Of a DNA stretch of 64,000 nt, positions 32,890 through 41,431 are shown piece after piece (the first letter of the stretch is position 1; each line of letters opens with the position of its first letter). The translations under genes and the position numbers were made by a program. Location: the NCBI GenBank assembly GCA_025454405.1, contig JALOON010000032.1, positions 1 to 64,000 of the forward strand. Direction: 5' to 3'. The stretch comes from Oscillatoriaceae cyanobacterium Prado104 (GTDB taxonomy: Bacteria > Cyanobacteriota > Cyanobacteriia > Cyanobacteriales > Microcoleaceae). The notes beneath the pieces were generated by a model. It worked only from the letters and a program-made list of their open reading frames with translations. It did no database searches and was not told the origin of the DNA.

Positions 32890-35133
32890 ATGAAAATTCA
32901 CAATCAAAAGCTCGATCGCCCTATTGGTAAAATTATTAGCAGTTCGATCGTCGGATTGGCATTGCAGGGTATTTTCAGCATTCCAGCACTAGCAGAAGCA
33001 ACCATTGGAGATACTGAAACAACAGCAAATATTGCAAATTCTGATAATATAGCTGCGGATTTACCGGGTGTTATTGTTAGTATCGAAGATTTGGGAAAAG
33101 CTGTTGCTGAAACCGAAATATTGCACAATTACCAACAACCTGTAGGGGCGGGTTCGCCAACAGATTTAAAGGCTGCAGACAGCTTAAATAAACCCGCCCC
33201 CACCCCACAAACTAGCCCATTATTGACAGCAACGCAAGATGTCGATCGACCTGTAGGGACTCCTTCGCCAACAGATTTAAAGACAGCAGACAAATTAAAT
33301 AAACCCGCCCCAACCCCACAAACAATCGCGCTCGATCGCCCTATTGATGAAACCGAAATATTGCACAATTACCAACAACCTGTAGGGGCGGGTTCGCCAA
33401 CAGATTTAAAGACAGCAGACAAATTAAATAAACCCGCCCCAACCCCACAAATCAGCCCCTTATTGACAGCAGTACCAGATGTCAATGAAACAAATTTACC
33501 TGCATCTATTGTTAGTAGCCAAGATGGGGGCGAACCTGTTTTGCAGGTCGATCGCGCGCTCGATGAAGTGAATTTATCTGAATCTGTTGCTAATAGCGAA
33601 ACCCAAGCAGAAACAGCCGCTGAAGAAAGCACAGAACAAGTAACATCAGTTTCCCAACTGTCCGACGTACAGCCGACAGATTGGGCATTCGGCGCGCTGC
33701 AATCCTTAGTAGAAAGATACGGCTGCATTGCTGGATATCCCGACGGAACCTATCGGGGAAATCGAGCATTAACCCGCTATGAATTTGCAGCCGGACTCAA
33801 TGCTTGTTTGGATAAAGTTCAGGAAATGATCGGTACGGGAAATGCCGATCGAGTCAAACAAGAAGACTTGCTAGCGCTGCAAAAATTGCAAGAAGAATTT
33901 GCAGCAGATTTGGCAGTATTGCGCGGTCGAGTCGATTTATTAGAAGCGCGATCGACCGAACTCGAAGCCAATCAATTCTCGACAACAGTCAAGCTTTCAG
34001 GATTCGCAATTTTTGGGATACAAGGGCGCACTCCCAATCGAGGCGATATCGCTCCCAGAGACGGCAAAAGAGACACCAAAGACCCCGGTACAAATGTCAA
34101 CACCATCAATTACAATCAGTTATACTTGACAGCTCAATTCAGCCCCCGCAGTAACTTATTAATCGGTTTTTACAACCAAAACGGCAGCAATTCCCCACAA
34201 TTAACCCAAGATGTCAACCTTGCCTATAATATAGCTCCAACATCTGGAATCACTCTCAGCGACCTCAATTACCGCTTTTTAGTCGGAGATAAATTAGCAG
34301 TATTTGCAGGGACAACAGGAGTCAATATGATTACCGGTTTCCGAGGACCGAATCGAGCAGAAAGTGCAGCTTCCGGTCCGCTTTCTACCTTCGCTCAAAG
34401 AAATCCAATTTTGAACACAGGCTTGGGTTTAGGTGGTGTCGGCTTTGACTGGCAATTTACCAAGCGAGCCAGTTTGCAAGCAGTTTATTCTACTAATATT
34501 CCCGGATTTTTTGTCAGTTCTGACGGACCTCGCGGACACAATACATTGGGATTGCAACTAACTTTAACTCCCGCAGATCCTGTGGATTTGACTGTTTATT
34601 ACGTCAACGACTATTCGCCGGATGGAAATTTAATCAGTCTTGCTGGAGACAGCCAATTAACTGCTGTCAATCCCAGCACGGGCAAGTCAGCAGCCCTGCA
34701 AACAAATGCTGTGGGAGCGACTTTGCATTGGCGGCTTTCCTCTCGCATTTCAGTAGGAGGCTGGGGCGGATATACTAATTCTCGCATTCCCGGTCAATCC
34801 GGTCGGGTAGCAACTACAAATTATATGGTGTTTGTGAACTTTACCGATTTGTTTGGTGAAGGGAATTTGGGGGGAATTTATGTCGGGCAACCGCCGAAAA
34901 TTGTCAGCAGCAATTTACCGACGGGTAACAATATTCCAGATTTTTTAGATACTGGTTTGGGACGCAAGGGCGGTCAACCGGGAACGACTACTCATGTAGA
35001 AGTATTCTATCGCTGGCAGGTCAGTGATAATATCAGCATCACTCCTGGAATTATTTGGATTTTGCAACCGGGTCACACTCCCGACAGCGACTCGATCGCA
35101 GTTGGTGTACTGAGAACTTCCTTTTCTTTTTAA
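32890..35133 (+). CDS. SLH-domain OprB-type outer-membrane porin
   Basis: 747 residues. Signal peptide to about residue 35 (cleavage near ALAEA). An unusual low-complexity linker spans about 36-250. An SLH domain follows at about 255-312 (SDVQPTDWAFGALQSLVERY, GYPDGTYRGNRALTRYEFA), which in cyanobacterial porins binds peptidoglycan. A coiled coil lies near 320-355, then an OprB-type beta barrel from 365 to the C-terminal aromatic SFSF. It should be a major channel for ions or small solutes across the outer membrane. The linker is odd: three copies of a 69-bp dispersed palindrome are inserted in frame (residues about 84-107, 121-144 and 164-187), and a 240-base stretch is duplicated. Confidence 0.9.
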   Translation: MKIHNQKLDRPIGKIISSSIVGLALQGIFSIPALAEATIGDTETTANIANSDNIAADLPGVIVSIEDLGKAVAETEILHNYQQPVGAGSPTDLKAADSLNKPAPTPQTSPLLTATQDVDRPVGTPSPTDLKTADKLNKPAPTPQTIALDRPIDETEILHNYQQPVGAGSPTDLKTADKLNKPAPTPQISPLLTAVPDVNETNLPASIVSSQDGGEPVLQVDRALDEVNLSESVANSETQAETAAEESTEQVTSVSQLSDVQPTDWAFGALQSLVERYGCIAGYPDGTYRGNRALTRYEFAAGLNACLDKVQEMIGTGNADRVKQEDLLALQKLQEEFAADLAVLRGRVDLLEARSTELEANQFSTTVKLSGFAIFGIQGRTPNRGDIAPRDGKRDTKDPGTNVNTINYNQLYLTAQFSPRSNLLIGFYNQNGSNSPQLTQDVNLAYNIAPTSGITLSDLNYRFLVGDKLAVFAGTTGVNMITGFRGPNRAESAASGPLSTFAQRNPILNTGLGLGGVGFDWQFTKRASLQAVYSTNIPGFFVSSDGPRGHNTLGLQLTLTPADPVDLTVYYVNDYSPDGNLISLAGDSQLTAVNPSTGKSAALQTNAVGATLHWRLSSRISVGGWGGYTNSRIPGQSGRVATTNYMVFVNFTDLFGEGNLGGIYVGQPPKIVSSNLPTGNNIPDFLDTGLGRKGGQPGTTTHVEVFYRWQVSDNISITPGIIWILQPGHTPDSDSIAVGVLRTSFSF
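33141..33209. repeat. 69-bp palindromic repeat inside the porin gene, copy 1
   Basis: Begins TGTAGGGGCGGGTTCGCCAA and ends AAACCCGCCCCCACCCCACA, the same element found between genes at 16593-16774. It is 69 bases, a multiple of three, and is read as PVGAGSPTDLKAADSLNKPA plus PTPQ. Confidence 0.85.
33252..33320. repeat. 69-bp palindromic repeat inside the porin gene, copy 2
   Basis: Same element, with the left arm decayed (TGTAGGGACTCCTTCGCC). Same reading phase as copies 1 and 3, encoding PVGTPSPTDLKTADKLNKPA plus PTPQ. Confidence 0.85.
33381..33449. repeat. 69-bp palindromic repeat inside the porin gene, copy 3
   Basis: Same element and phase, intact left arm. The flanking text (GAAACCGAAATATTGCACAA and onward) is the same as before copy 1, so copy 3 lies in a 240-base duplication of that region. 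Confidence 0.85.
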
Positions 35134-35212
35134 TTATTCCCAAACCCCAAATACACGTAGGTTGGGTTGAGCGAAGCGAAACCCAACAAAACCACCTTAA
35201 AGTTGATACATA

Positions 35213-35365
35213 AAACCTTGCATAACCTGAAATCTTGCATAACCTGAAACCTTGCATAACCTGAAATCTTGCATAACCTGAAACCTTGCGTAACGTGAAA
35301 TCTTGCATAACCTGAAATCTTGCGTGACGTGAAACCTTGCGTGACGTGAAACCTTGCGCGATCGG
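35213..35365. repeat. Nine tandem copies of a 17-bp repeat
   Basis: Units of AAACCTTGCATAACCTG or variants (AAATCTTGC..., ...GTGACGTG) run without spacers from 35213 to 35365. The array is bracketed by two copies of a GGTTGGGTTGA...AAACCCAAC palindrome (about 35159-35188 and 35372-35404). It has no spacers and is therefore not a CRISPR. The remaining sequence up to 35669 shows no gene. Confidence 0.85.
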
Positions 35366-35669
35366 AAATTTTGGGTTGGGTTGAACGCAGTGAAACCCAA
35401 CCTACAAATATCTACCGATCGCAAATCCGCAACACTTACCCTCTTTATGAATTTTCCGTGAAGTCTCTATGAATTCTTTATCAGCGCTAGAGAATTGGCG
35501 ATCGACGATCGATCGATAACACAATAAAAAAGTAGGAGAAAACGCGGACTTCACGTGAATTTCATATTAAAAATATCCGCATAAATACCCTTGAGAACGC
35601 AAAAAAATTCCCTTATCATAATAAAAGTTGTCTGAAAAATTTTTGAATAACTAGGAGTATCAGCGAATC

Positions 35670-35999
35670 ATGATTAGATCTACCGATCGCTTTGTTGTGG
35701 GTTTTATTGCAATTTCTGCCGCGATCGCCCTTCCTTGCCGAGCGCAAACTGTTGTTAACTTACCGCAGGAGCTAACTGAAACCAATCAAATCACCGTCCA
35801 GACAGAATCGCAGGATATTAACAATACCTCTGTTGCAGGTCGCACTAAAACAATTAATAATTCTAAATCTTTTACCATTTCAGAAACTACCAGCATACCT
35901 GCTAACTCTAGTTCTATTGCCGCGCCAGCAGAAAGTCAACCTTTGCGCAGCAATCCCTTAGGATGTCGTTTTTTTTACACTCCTTCAATGCAGCAATAG
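35670..35999 (+). CDS. Small secreted protein of unknown function
   Basis: 109 residues. Residues 1-25 make a signal peptide (RFVVGFIAISAAIALP, cleavage near CRAQ). The rest is Ser/Thr/Asn-rich and probably disordered, ending LGCRFFYTPSMQQ with one cysteine. TAGGAG is 12-17 bases before the ATG, supporting translation. A good terminator hairpin follows. No family recognised. The cysteine in the signal region (LPCRAQ) could make it a lipoprotein, but the lipobox is poor. Confidence 0.6.
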   Translation: MIRSTDRFVVGFIAISAAIALPCRAQTVVNLPQELTETNQITVQTESQDINNTSVAGRTKTINNSKSFTISETTSIPANSSSIAAPAESQPLRSNPLGCRFFYTPSMQQ

Positions 36000-36045
36000 A
36001 TATTACTGAAGCAAGCGATCGAGAAAATCTAATAATATCATAGTT

Positions 36046-36084
36046 AAATAGAGGGCGATGCTGCGCAAGCATCATCCTCTATTT
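36046..36084 (+). terminator. Terminator hairpin after the small secreted protein gene
   Basis: AAATAGAGG, GATGCT and their complements AGCATC, CCTCTATTT form a long interrupted stem with a GCGCA loop, followed by ACTTTTTCG. It is 47 bases after the stop. From 36085 to the kinase start at 36425 I see no gene. Confidence 0.7.
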
Positions 36085-36424
36085 ACTTTTTCGCAGACGG
36101 TTACTATACCTACAATTTACTGTAAAAAATACGGCGACTTGCTAAAAATTGATTGCTATCCTGGATTGAAGAGAGGAGTATACTATTTAACAGCATCCTC
36201 GATTTATATCATTTCCCGATAAAAAAATCTTGTAAAATCCTGATATACAGACCGGAGTGTTGAATAACAGAGAACTATGCGTTTTACTCCACTCCAACGT
36301 CAACTCTACGATGGTGTTGGACTCCGTGAAACCTAGGATTCATTCTCAAATAAGTATATATAGTATATGCTTTTAGGTCGTGCGATATTTTTTGTGCGAT
36401 TGCCGCAATTGCGAGGAACAGCGA

Positions 36425-38626
36425 ATGCTAAATCGAAGTAAAACAATCGGGAAATTGCCTCGGGCAAAAAAAGCGATCGCCAACATATCCCTGCAAACTG
36501 TTTTGATCGTTCCGTTTGTCCTGCAAATTGTGGTAGCCGTAGGATTAACTGGATATTTATCGTTCCGCAACGGACAACAAGCCGTCAACAATTTGGCAAA
36601 TCGACTCACTACGGAAGTTAGCGATCGAATCGAACAGCACCTCGATGCCTACCTCGAAACTCCCCAACAAATCAATCAAATTAATGCCGACGCGATCGGG
36701 CTCGGGCAAATTGACTTGCAAAACTTGCCCAAGTTGGGACATTTGTTTTGGAAGCAAATGCAGGTGTTTAATGTTGGTTACATCATTTACACCTCAGTCG
36801 AAGGTGACTATGCTGCAGCCGGGTATTTCCTCGATCCGGGAGATATTACCATTGATGAAACTTCAGTAAATACTAATGGAAAATCTTATACTTTCGGAAC
36901 CGATAATCGAGGGAATCGCACCGAACTGCGCCATTCTATAGATTACGATGCTCGCAAAGAAAGCATCTACCAAGCTACAATCGAAGCCGGAAAACCGATT
37001 TGGGATAAAATTGCGAGTTGGGAAGGTTTTCCAGAAATATTATCCATCACTGCCGGCTACCCCGTCTACGATAATAACAGCAACTTAAAAGGAATTTTAG
37101 CAGTAGATTTGCGCCTCTCTCAAATTAGCGAATTTTTGAGAAAATTAAATGTGAGTCCTCACGGTAAAGTATTTATTGTAGAGCGCAATGGCTTGCTGGT
37201 GGCAAGTTCCGATCGCGAACAGCCTTTTAAAATTGCCAACCAAAAAGCCGAGCAAATTAATGCACTAAATAGCAGCGATATCTTAATTCAATCTACCGCG
37301 CGACATTTGCAGCAAAAATTTGGAAAATTTCAAGAGATTAAAGCCGATCGTAGCTTGGAATTTACCTTGAATGGCGATCGCGTGTTCGTCCGCACCACAC
37401 CTTGGCGGGATAAATTCGGTTTGGATTGGCTGGTAGTAGTCGCCGTACCGGCATCCGATTTCACTGAAACAATTAACGCCAATACCCGCACTACAATTTT
37501 ACTGTGTCTGGGAGCTTTATTGCTAGCAATTTGCGTAGGAATTGGTACGTCGCGCTATATCGTCAAACCCATCTTTCGCATGGTCAAAGCATCGCAAGCG
37601 ATCGCCTCGGGAGAATTAGACCACAAAGTTCCCGAATCAAGCATTAGAGAACTAGATATTTTAGGTAACTCTTTTAACCGCATGGCAGGGCAGTTGCGCG
37701 AATCTTTTAACACCTTAGAAAACTCCAACGAAGAACTAGAAATTAGAGTAGAAAAACGCACGCAAGAACTCTCCCAAGCTATTTACCACCTGCAAGCAAC
37801 TCAAGCGCAATTAGTGCAGACTGAAAAAATGTCTAGTTTGGGGCAAATGGTAGCGGGTATCGCCCACGAAATCAACAATCCCGTCAACTTTATTCACGGC
37901 AATATTACTCATACTCAAGAATATTTTCTAGCGCTGCTGGAAATCCTCAGCCTTTACCAAAAATACTATCCAAATGCTGTCAGCGAGATTCAAGAATACT
38001 CCCAAGATGTCGAAATTGACTTCATCGTCGAAGATTTGCCAAAAATCTTGAATTCCATGCAAGAAGGAACCAAGCGCATCAAAGAGATCGTCCTAAATTT
38101 GCGAAATTTCTCTCGGCTTGATGAATCGCAAGTCAAACAAGTAGACCTCCGTGAAGGCTTGGAAAGCACTTTGCTGATTTTGCAACACCGCTTGAAATGC
38201 AACGATAAAAGATCGGCAATTCAAGTTATCAAAAACTACGGAATTTTACCACAAATTGAGTGCTATCCCGGCTTGTTAAACCAAGTTTTTATGAACATTT
38301 TAAGCAACGCGATCGATGCGGTTGAAGCATTGGCATTTCACTCGCCCAATCTCAATCCATGTATTGAAGTTTCTACGGAAATGACACCGAAAAATTGTGC
38401 AGTAATCCGCATCAAAGATAACGGTACTGGTATCGATCGAGATTTACAGTCAAGAATATTCGATCCTTTTTTTACTACTAAACCTGTAGGGAAAGGAACC
38501 GGGTTAGGTTTGTCGATCGCCTATCAAATTATCACAGAAAAACATGGAGGCAGCCTGACTTGCAAGTCAAAAATCGGTAAAGGAACGGAATTTACAATTG
38601 TGATTCCCCAGGTATTGCAGGCATAA
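36425..38626 (+). CDS. Membrane histidine kinase with Cache sensor
   Basis: 733 residues from the ATG at 36425 (AGGAA ahead). First helix about 25-48 (TVLIVPFVLQIVVAVGLTGY), double Cache periplasmic sensor to about 355, second helix near 365-385, HAMP, coiled coil, H box GIAHEINNPVNF, and ATPase domain with DNGTGIDRDLQSRIFDPFF and GKGTGLGLSI. No receiver domain. The sensor and first helix closely resemble those of the hybrid kinase at 28018-30831, so the two arose by duplication and may sense related ligands. Its kinase core resembles the CHASE kinase at 20154 instead, which suggests domain shuffling. No partner regulator adjoins it. Confidence 0.88.
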   Translation: MLNRSKTIGKLPRAKKAIANISLQTVLIVPFVLQIVVAVGLTGYLSFRNGQQAVNNLANRLTTEVSDRIEQHLDAYLETPQQINQINADAIGLGQIDLQNLPKLGHLFWKQMQVFNVGYIIYTSVEGDYAAAGYFLDPGDITIDETSVNTNGKSYTFGTDNRGNRTELRHSIDYDARKESIYQATIEAGKPIWDKIASWEGFPEILSITAGYPVYDNNSNLKGILAVDLRLSQISEFLRKLNVSPHGKVFIVERNGLLVASSDREQPFKIANQKAEQINALNSSDILIQSTARHLQQKFGKFQEIKADRSLEFTLNGDRVFVRTTPWRDKFGLDWLVVVAVPASDFTETINANTRTTILLCLGALLLAICVGIGTSRYIVKPIFRMVKASQAIASGELDHKVPESSIRELDILGNSFNRMAGQLRESFNTLENSNEELEIRVEKRTQELSQAIYHLQATQAQLVQTEKMSSLGQMVAGIAHEINNPVNFIHGNITHTQEYFLALLEILSLYQKYYPNAVSEIQEYSQDVEIDFIVEDLPKILNSMQEGTKRIKEIVLNLRNFSRLDESQVKQVDLREGLESTLLILQHRLKCNDKRSAIQVIKNYGILPQIECYPGLLNQVFMNILSNAIDAVEALAFHSPNLNPCIEVSTEMTPKNCAVIRIKDNGTGIDRDLQSRIFDPFFTTKPVGKGTGLGLSIAYQIITEKHGGSLTCKSKIGKGTEFTIVIPQVLQA

Positions 38627-38671
38627 AAATAGTTCGATCGAATGCGATGGCGGCTGACACACTCAAACCAA

Positions 38672-38734
38672 AGAAACCGGGTTTTTTAGCGGATTGTCGG
38701 CTCAAACGAAGTATTTCGTAAAAACCCGGTTTCT
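38672..38734. repeat. AGAAACCGGGTTTT hairpin repeat
   Basis: AGAAACCGGGTTTT (38672-38685) and AAAACCCGGTTTCT (38721-38734) are perfect inverted arms around a 35-base loop. It lies between the converging kinase and nuclease genes and may serve both as terminator. Degenerate pieces recur near 57760-57800 and 57987. Confidence 0.8.
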
Positions 38735-38754
38735 GACTCCCCGCGAACTCAATT

Positions 38755-39648
38755 TCAACTTCCTGGGGGAAAATCTGACAATTGTTTGATATGCTTTAAA
38801 ACAATTTGAGGCTTCCCTTTGAATTGTTCAACCTTGCCGCTGACGTAAACGTAACCGCGTCCTTGACCCGCATAACGCTTTTCAATCAAGCGCTTCAAAG
38901 GAGCCCTTTCATCAGTTTCGGCATCCGGTATCCACAAATCTAATTTATGATACACCGAACCCGCATAAATCAGAGCGCTGCCTCCGACCCATTTATTAAT
39001 TCCTGCTTGCAAATCGCAAAAAATAGTAATAGATTTAGAATTCTCAGCAGCCTCTAATACTTTTGGGTAATCCAACCTCACAGACACCACTCCTGCTGTT
39101 GCTTCAGACAAGCGAAATTCTTCAACAATCGACCCTCGCATCGACCACCAGGGCAGCAGGTGAGCGTAATTGCGAGCGGGTTTAATATTGGTATTCGGAT
39201 TCCAGATCGCGAGATTGTATGCTTTAGCAATAGCTTCTGCCTCAGTCATTTGTCGGTGATACAATCTCGATCGCCCGTATTTCACAAAGTAAGGACTCCA
39301 ACCTTCTGCAATCAATTTGAGATTGTAATTTTCCTCACCTTTATAAAGGTAACACAACAGGCGACCGTAGTTGTCGCGGTGTTTTTCTAAAGCAACTTCG
39401 ATCGGGTCATCTGTATCAAATTCAAGATCGACTTTAATCAAGCCGCCGCCCCCGGCAGCGAAATATTTTTTAGCCATTTCTGAAGCTGCTTTTCCCGCAG
39501 CCGTTACAGGTTTTGTACTCCCAGGCTGACTTTCTTCTGTATCGACGCAAATCAGCCGCAGGGACTCGGTTTTGCCGTTGAGAGCAACTTTAATGGTATC
39601 GCCATCAACTACTTGAGTTACTTGCAAATTAGGAATTCTGGTTGCCAT
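38755..39648 (-). CDS. Thermonuclease-family (SNase-like) protein
   Basis: 297 residues from the ATG at 39648, chosen because AGGGTG precedes it and the fold starts at once (MATRIPNLQVTQVVDGDTIK). SNase marks are VVDGDTIKV, LRLICVDTEES (Arg and acidic residues of the active site) and RDNYGRLLCYLY. The domain ends near residue 160. The C-terminal 120 residues look like a separate OB-type beta domain (VYVSGKVEQFKGKPQIVL). There is no signal peptide, so a cytoplasmic or non-classically exported nuclease, or a nucleic-acid-binding protein, is likely. It lies alone between two repeats. Confidence 0.82.
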   Translation of the reverse strand: MATRIPNLQVTQVVDGDTIKVALNGKTESLRLICVDTEESQPGSTKPVTAAGKAASEMAKKYFAAGGGGLIKVDLEFDTDDPIEVALEKHRDNYGRLLCYLYKGEENYNLKLIAEGWSPYFVKYGRSRLYHRQMTEAEAIAKAYNLAIWNPNTNIKPARNYAHLLPWWSMRGSIVEEFRLSEATAGVVSVRLDYPKVLEAAENSKSITIFCDLQAGINKWVGGSALIYAGSVYHKLDLWIPDAETDERAPLKRLIEKRYAGQGRGYVYVSGKVEQFKGKPQIVLKHIKQLSDFPPGS

Positions 39649-39862
39649 ATTTTTCACCCTGTTTGCTTGAGATTTGAGGTGCATATGAGTTACAGGCTTA
39701 CGCACCGGCGATGAAAAATAGACACTACGATTGCTTGGCACTGAGTTGTGCAATGACATTTCGCAATGACAGAAACTCATGATTTATGCGTAAGTCCTGA
39801 GTTGAATTGTACATGAGTTTGCTGTGGAATGCAATTAGAGGAACCGTACCATATTTTCTAAG

Positions 39863-39927
39863 CGTAAGGTGCGCAATGCGCACCCTACCAAATCTATAGC
39901 AGCGTAAGGTCGCAATTCGCACCCTAC
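39863..39927. repeat. Two GTAAGGTGCGCA...CCCTAC palindromes
   Basis: GTAAGGTGCGCAATGCGCACC (from about 39864) and a slightly altered GTAAGGTCGCAATTCGCACC (from about 39904), same family as at 17060 and 50931. They fill the gap between the nuclease gene and the DUF479 gene. Confidence 0.75.
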
Positions 39928-39940
39928 TTCTACATCAGTT

Positions 39941-40525
39941 TTAATCGGAATACTTGCAAGTTGCTACGTAACTTATTAAATCAGGAAAAAAAGCCCGAAA
40001 ATCCGATTCAAGCTGCTGGTAATTCACGGTTAAATCTTCTATGCCACCTGCTAAATTATTTGTCCGTCTCATGCGGGCAGACATTCTAGTAAGAGTGCTA
40101 GCAATAGCAGCGATTTCCTGATAGGACGAAAGCAAATCTCGACTAATTATAATCGGCAGCACGCGCTGGAGCGATTCAGGCAATATCTCGCGGTTTTCTT
40201 GCAAAATTTGGTAAGCGTGGCGCGCAAAATCGCGCAGCGGAACTTCGGAATATTCCCGCCAATTTTTAGCTAAAAAGTGGTCGTAAAATACATCAACCAA
40301 AACACCAGAAAACCTGCGTCGCAGGGGCGAAATCAAGCTTTTGCTCGATCGCACTATGGCGTGAGAGTCGGTGTAGCTATCTACTTTCCGGTGCAAATCG
40401 ATGCCCTGTCTAATTTTCCCACCGTAAAGATTGACTGCCGAACCTTTAACAAAATCGCCTAAGAGATTGCCAATCATCGATTCAGGAGTGCCTTCAGCTA
40501 AAAATAGATGAGCTAAATAATTCAC
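39941..40525 (-). CDS. DUF479 / AcpH-like acyl carrier protein phosphodiesterase
   Basis: 194 residues from a GTG at 40525, where homologues begin with MNYLAHLFLA. Family marks are ESMIGNLLGDFVKG, GIDLHRKVDSYTDSH and GVLVDVFYDHFLAKNW, giving the His and Asp residues of an HD-like metal site. The E. coli member AcpH removes the phosphopantetheine arm from acyl carrier protein. In cyanobacteria that activity is inferred rather than shown. The gene stands alone, divergent from the DUF6745 gene. Confidence 0.82.
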   Translation of the reverse strand: MNYLAHLFLAEGTPESMIGNLLGDFVKGSAVNLYGGKIRQGIDLHRKVDSYTDSHAIVRSSKSLISPLRRRFSGVLVDVFYDHFLAKNWREYSEVPLRDFARHAYQILQENREILPESLQRVLPIIISRDLLSSYQEIAAIASTLTRMSARMRRTNNLAGGIEDLTVNYQQLESDFRAFFPDLISYVATCKYSD

Positions 40526-40651
40526 GATCGCCCCAAAAATATCAAATAAAACTATTGACAAATCCTAAGATTTTTTATTATATTAACATATGGATTATGC
40601 TTTACCGCCAGTAGACCAAATTTTGGTTTTTTTAGTGTGGATGGCTGGGGA

Positions 40652-41431
40652 ATGATGACTGAATCTGGCACGACTAATCCCTATTTAACAACTCTCGAAA
40701 AAAAAGCTCTCATTCCAGTTTATATGGAAAAGTGGGAACGCATCATTCTGTCTGTAAAACCGATCGATTATCAGAAAGCTACAGAAGCGATCGAAGTTGC
40801 TTACGCCACAGTGGGTAGAAAAAAACCTGTCATTATTTTTTGTAGCAGTCCTTTTGCTGCTTTGTCGCACATTATCGAAATTCAACTATCGACTCAGTTT
40901 GGCGATCTCTTGCAAGCATTGACAGAACTCTACTTCGATCCTTACTTCAAAGCAATGTTCAAAATACACTATAAAATAGATCGATTATATGGTGCAAGAG
41001 ATAATTATAATAGTATCTGGTCATTAATGGAATGGCATTATCAAGTTTTATCAAAAATACAAGTTATCTATCAATTAACAATGATTAATAAACTCAGAAA
41101 AATTCCCGAAGAGGAACAGCAATTTTACTTGCATAAATATCGAAAATTATCTTATTTGATTCCCCTAAATTGTGCGGGCAATTATATAAGTGGCAAAGTG
41201 GAATTATGGTCGGGAGCAATTGATTATTGTGTTAATGTTTTGAATTGTTACGATCGCACTAAATGGCAAATCATTCTCTCATTGATTCAGGAATGCGGCT
41301 GGATTTTTGCTTTTGAAGGCATGGCAATTGTCTGCGATCGCCCGCTAAAAATATCTTTGAACAGCAGCAACCGCTACCCGCATGCAGCAGGAGAAACTGC
41401 CATTCAGTTCGCCGATGGTTTCTGTTGTTGA
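40652..41431 (+). CDS. DUF6745-like protein, probably short at the C-terminus
   Basis: About 259 residues from the ATG at 40652 (TGGGGA before it; a GTG at 40637 also fits). The start resembles DUF6745 proteins of cyanobacteria: ALIPVYMEKWERIILSVKPI, then a helix with AIEVAYATVG and a strand IIFCSSPFAAL. The C-terminus, HAAGETAIQFADGFCC, resembles the family's HNEDGPAIQFADGY motif but stops where others continue, so it may be truncated. The last 28 bases overlap the converging REC-kinase gene. Function is unknown; the family is often seen near mobile and defence DNA. Confidence 0.65.
   Translation: MMTESGTTNPYLTTLEKKALIPVYMEKWERIILSVKPIDYQKATEAIEVAYATVGRKKPVIIFCSSPFAALSHIIEIQLSTQFGDLLQALTELYFDPYFKAMFKIHYKIDRLYGARDNYNSIWSLMEWHYQVLSKIQVIYQLTMINKLRKIPEEEQQFYLHKYRKLSYLIPLNCAGNYISGKVELWSGAIDYCVNVLNCYDRTKWQIILSLIQECGWIFAFEGMAIVCDRPLKISLNSSNRYPHAAGETAIQFADGFCC

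Noticed and set aside
33129..33728. Antisense frames across the porin linker
   Set aside because: They mirror the repeat-rich linker on the other strand and have no ribosome site or family similarity.
35213..35365. CRISPR array
   Set aside because: Units of 17 bases follow one another without spacers and there are no cas genes nearby.
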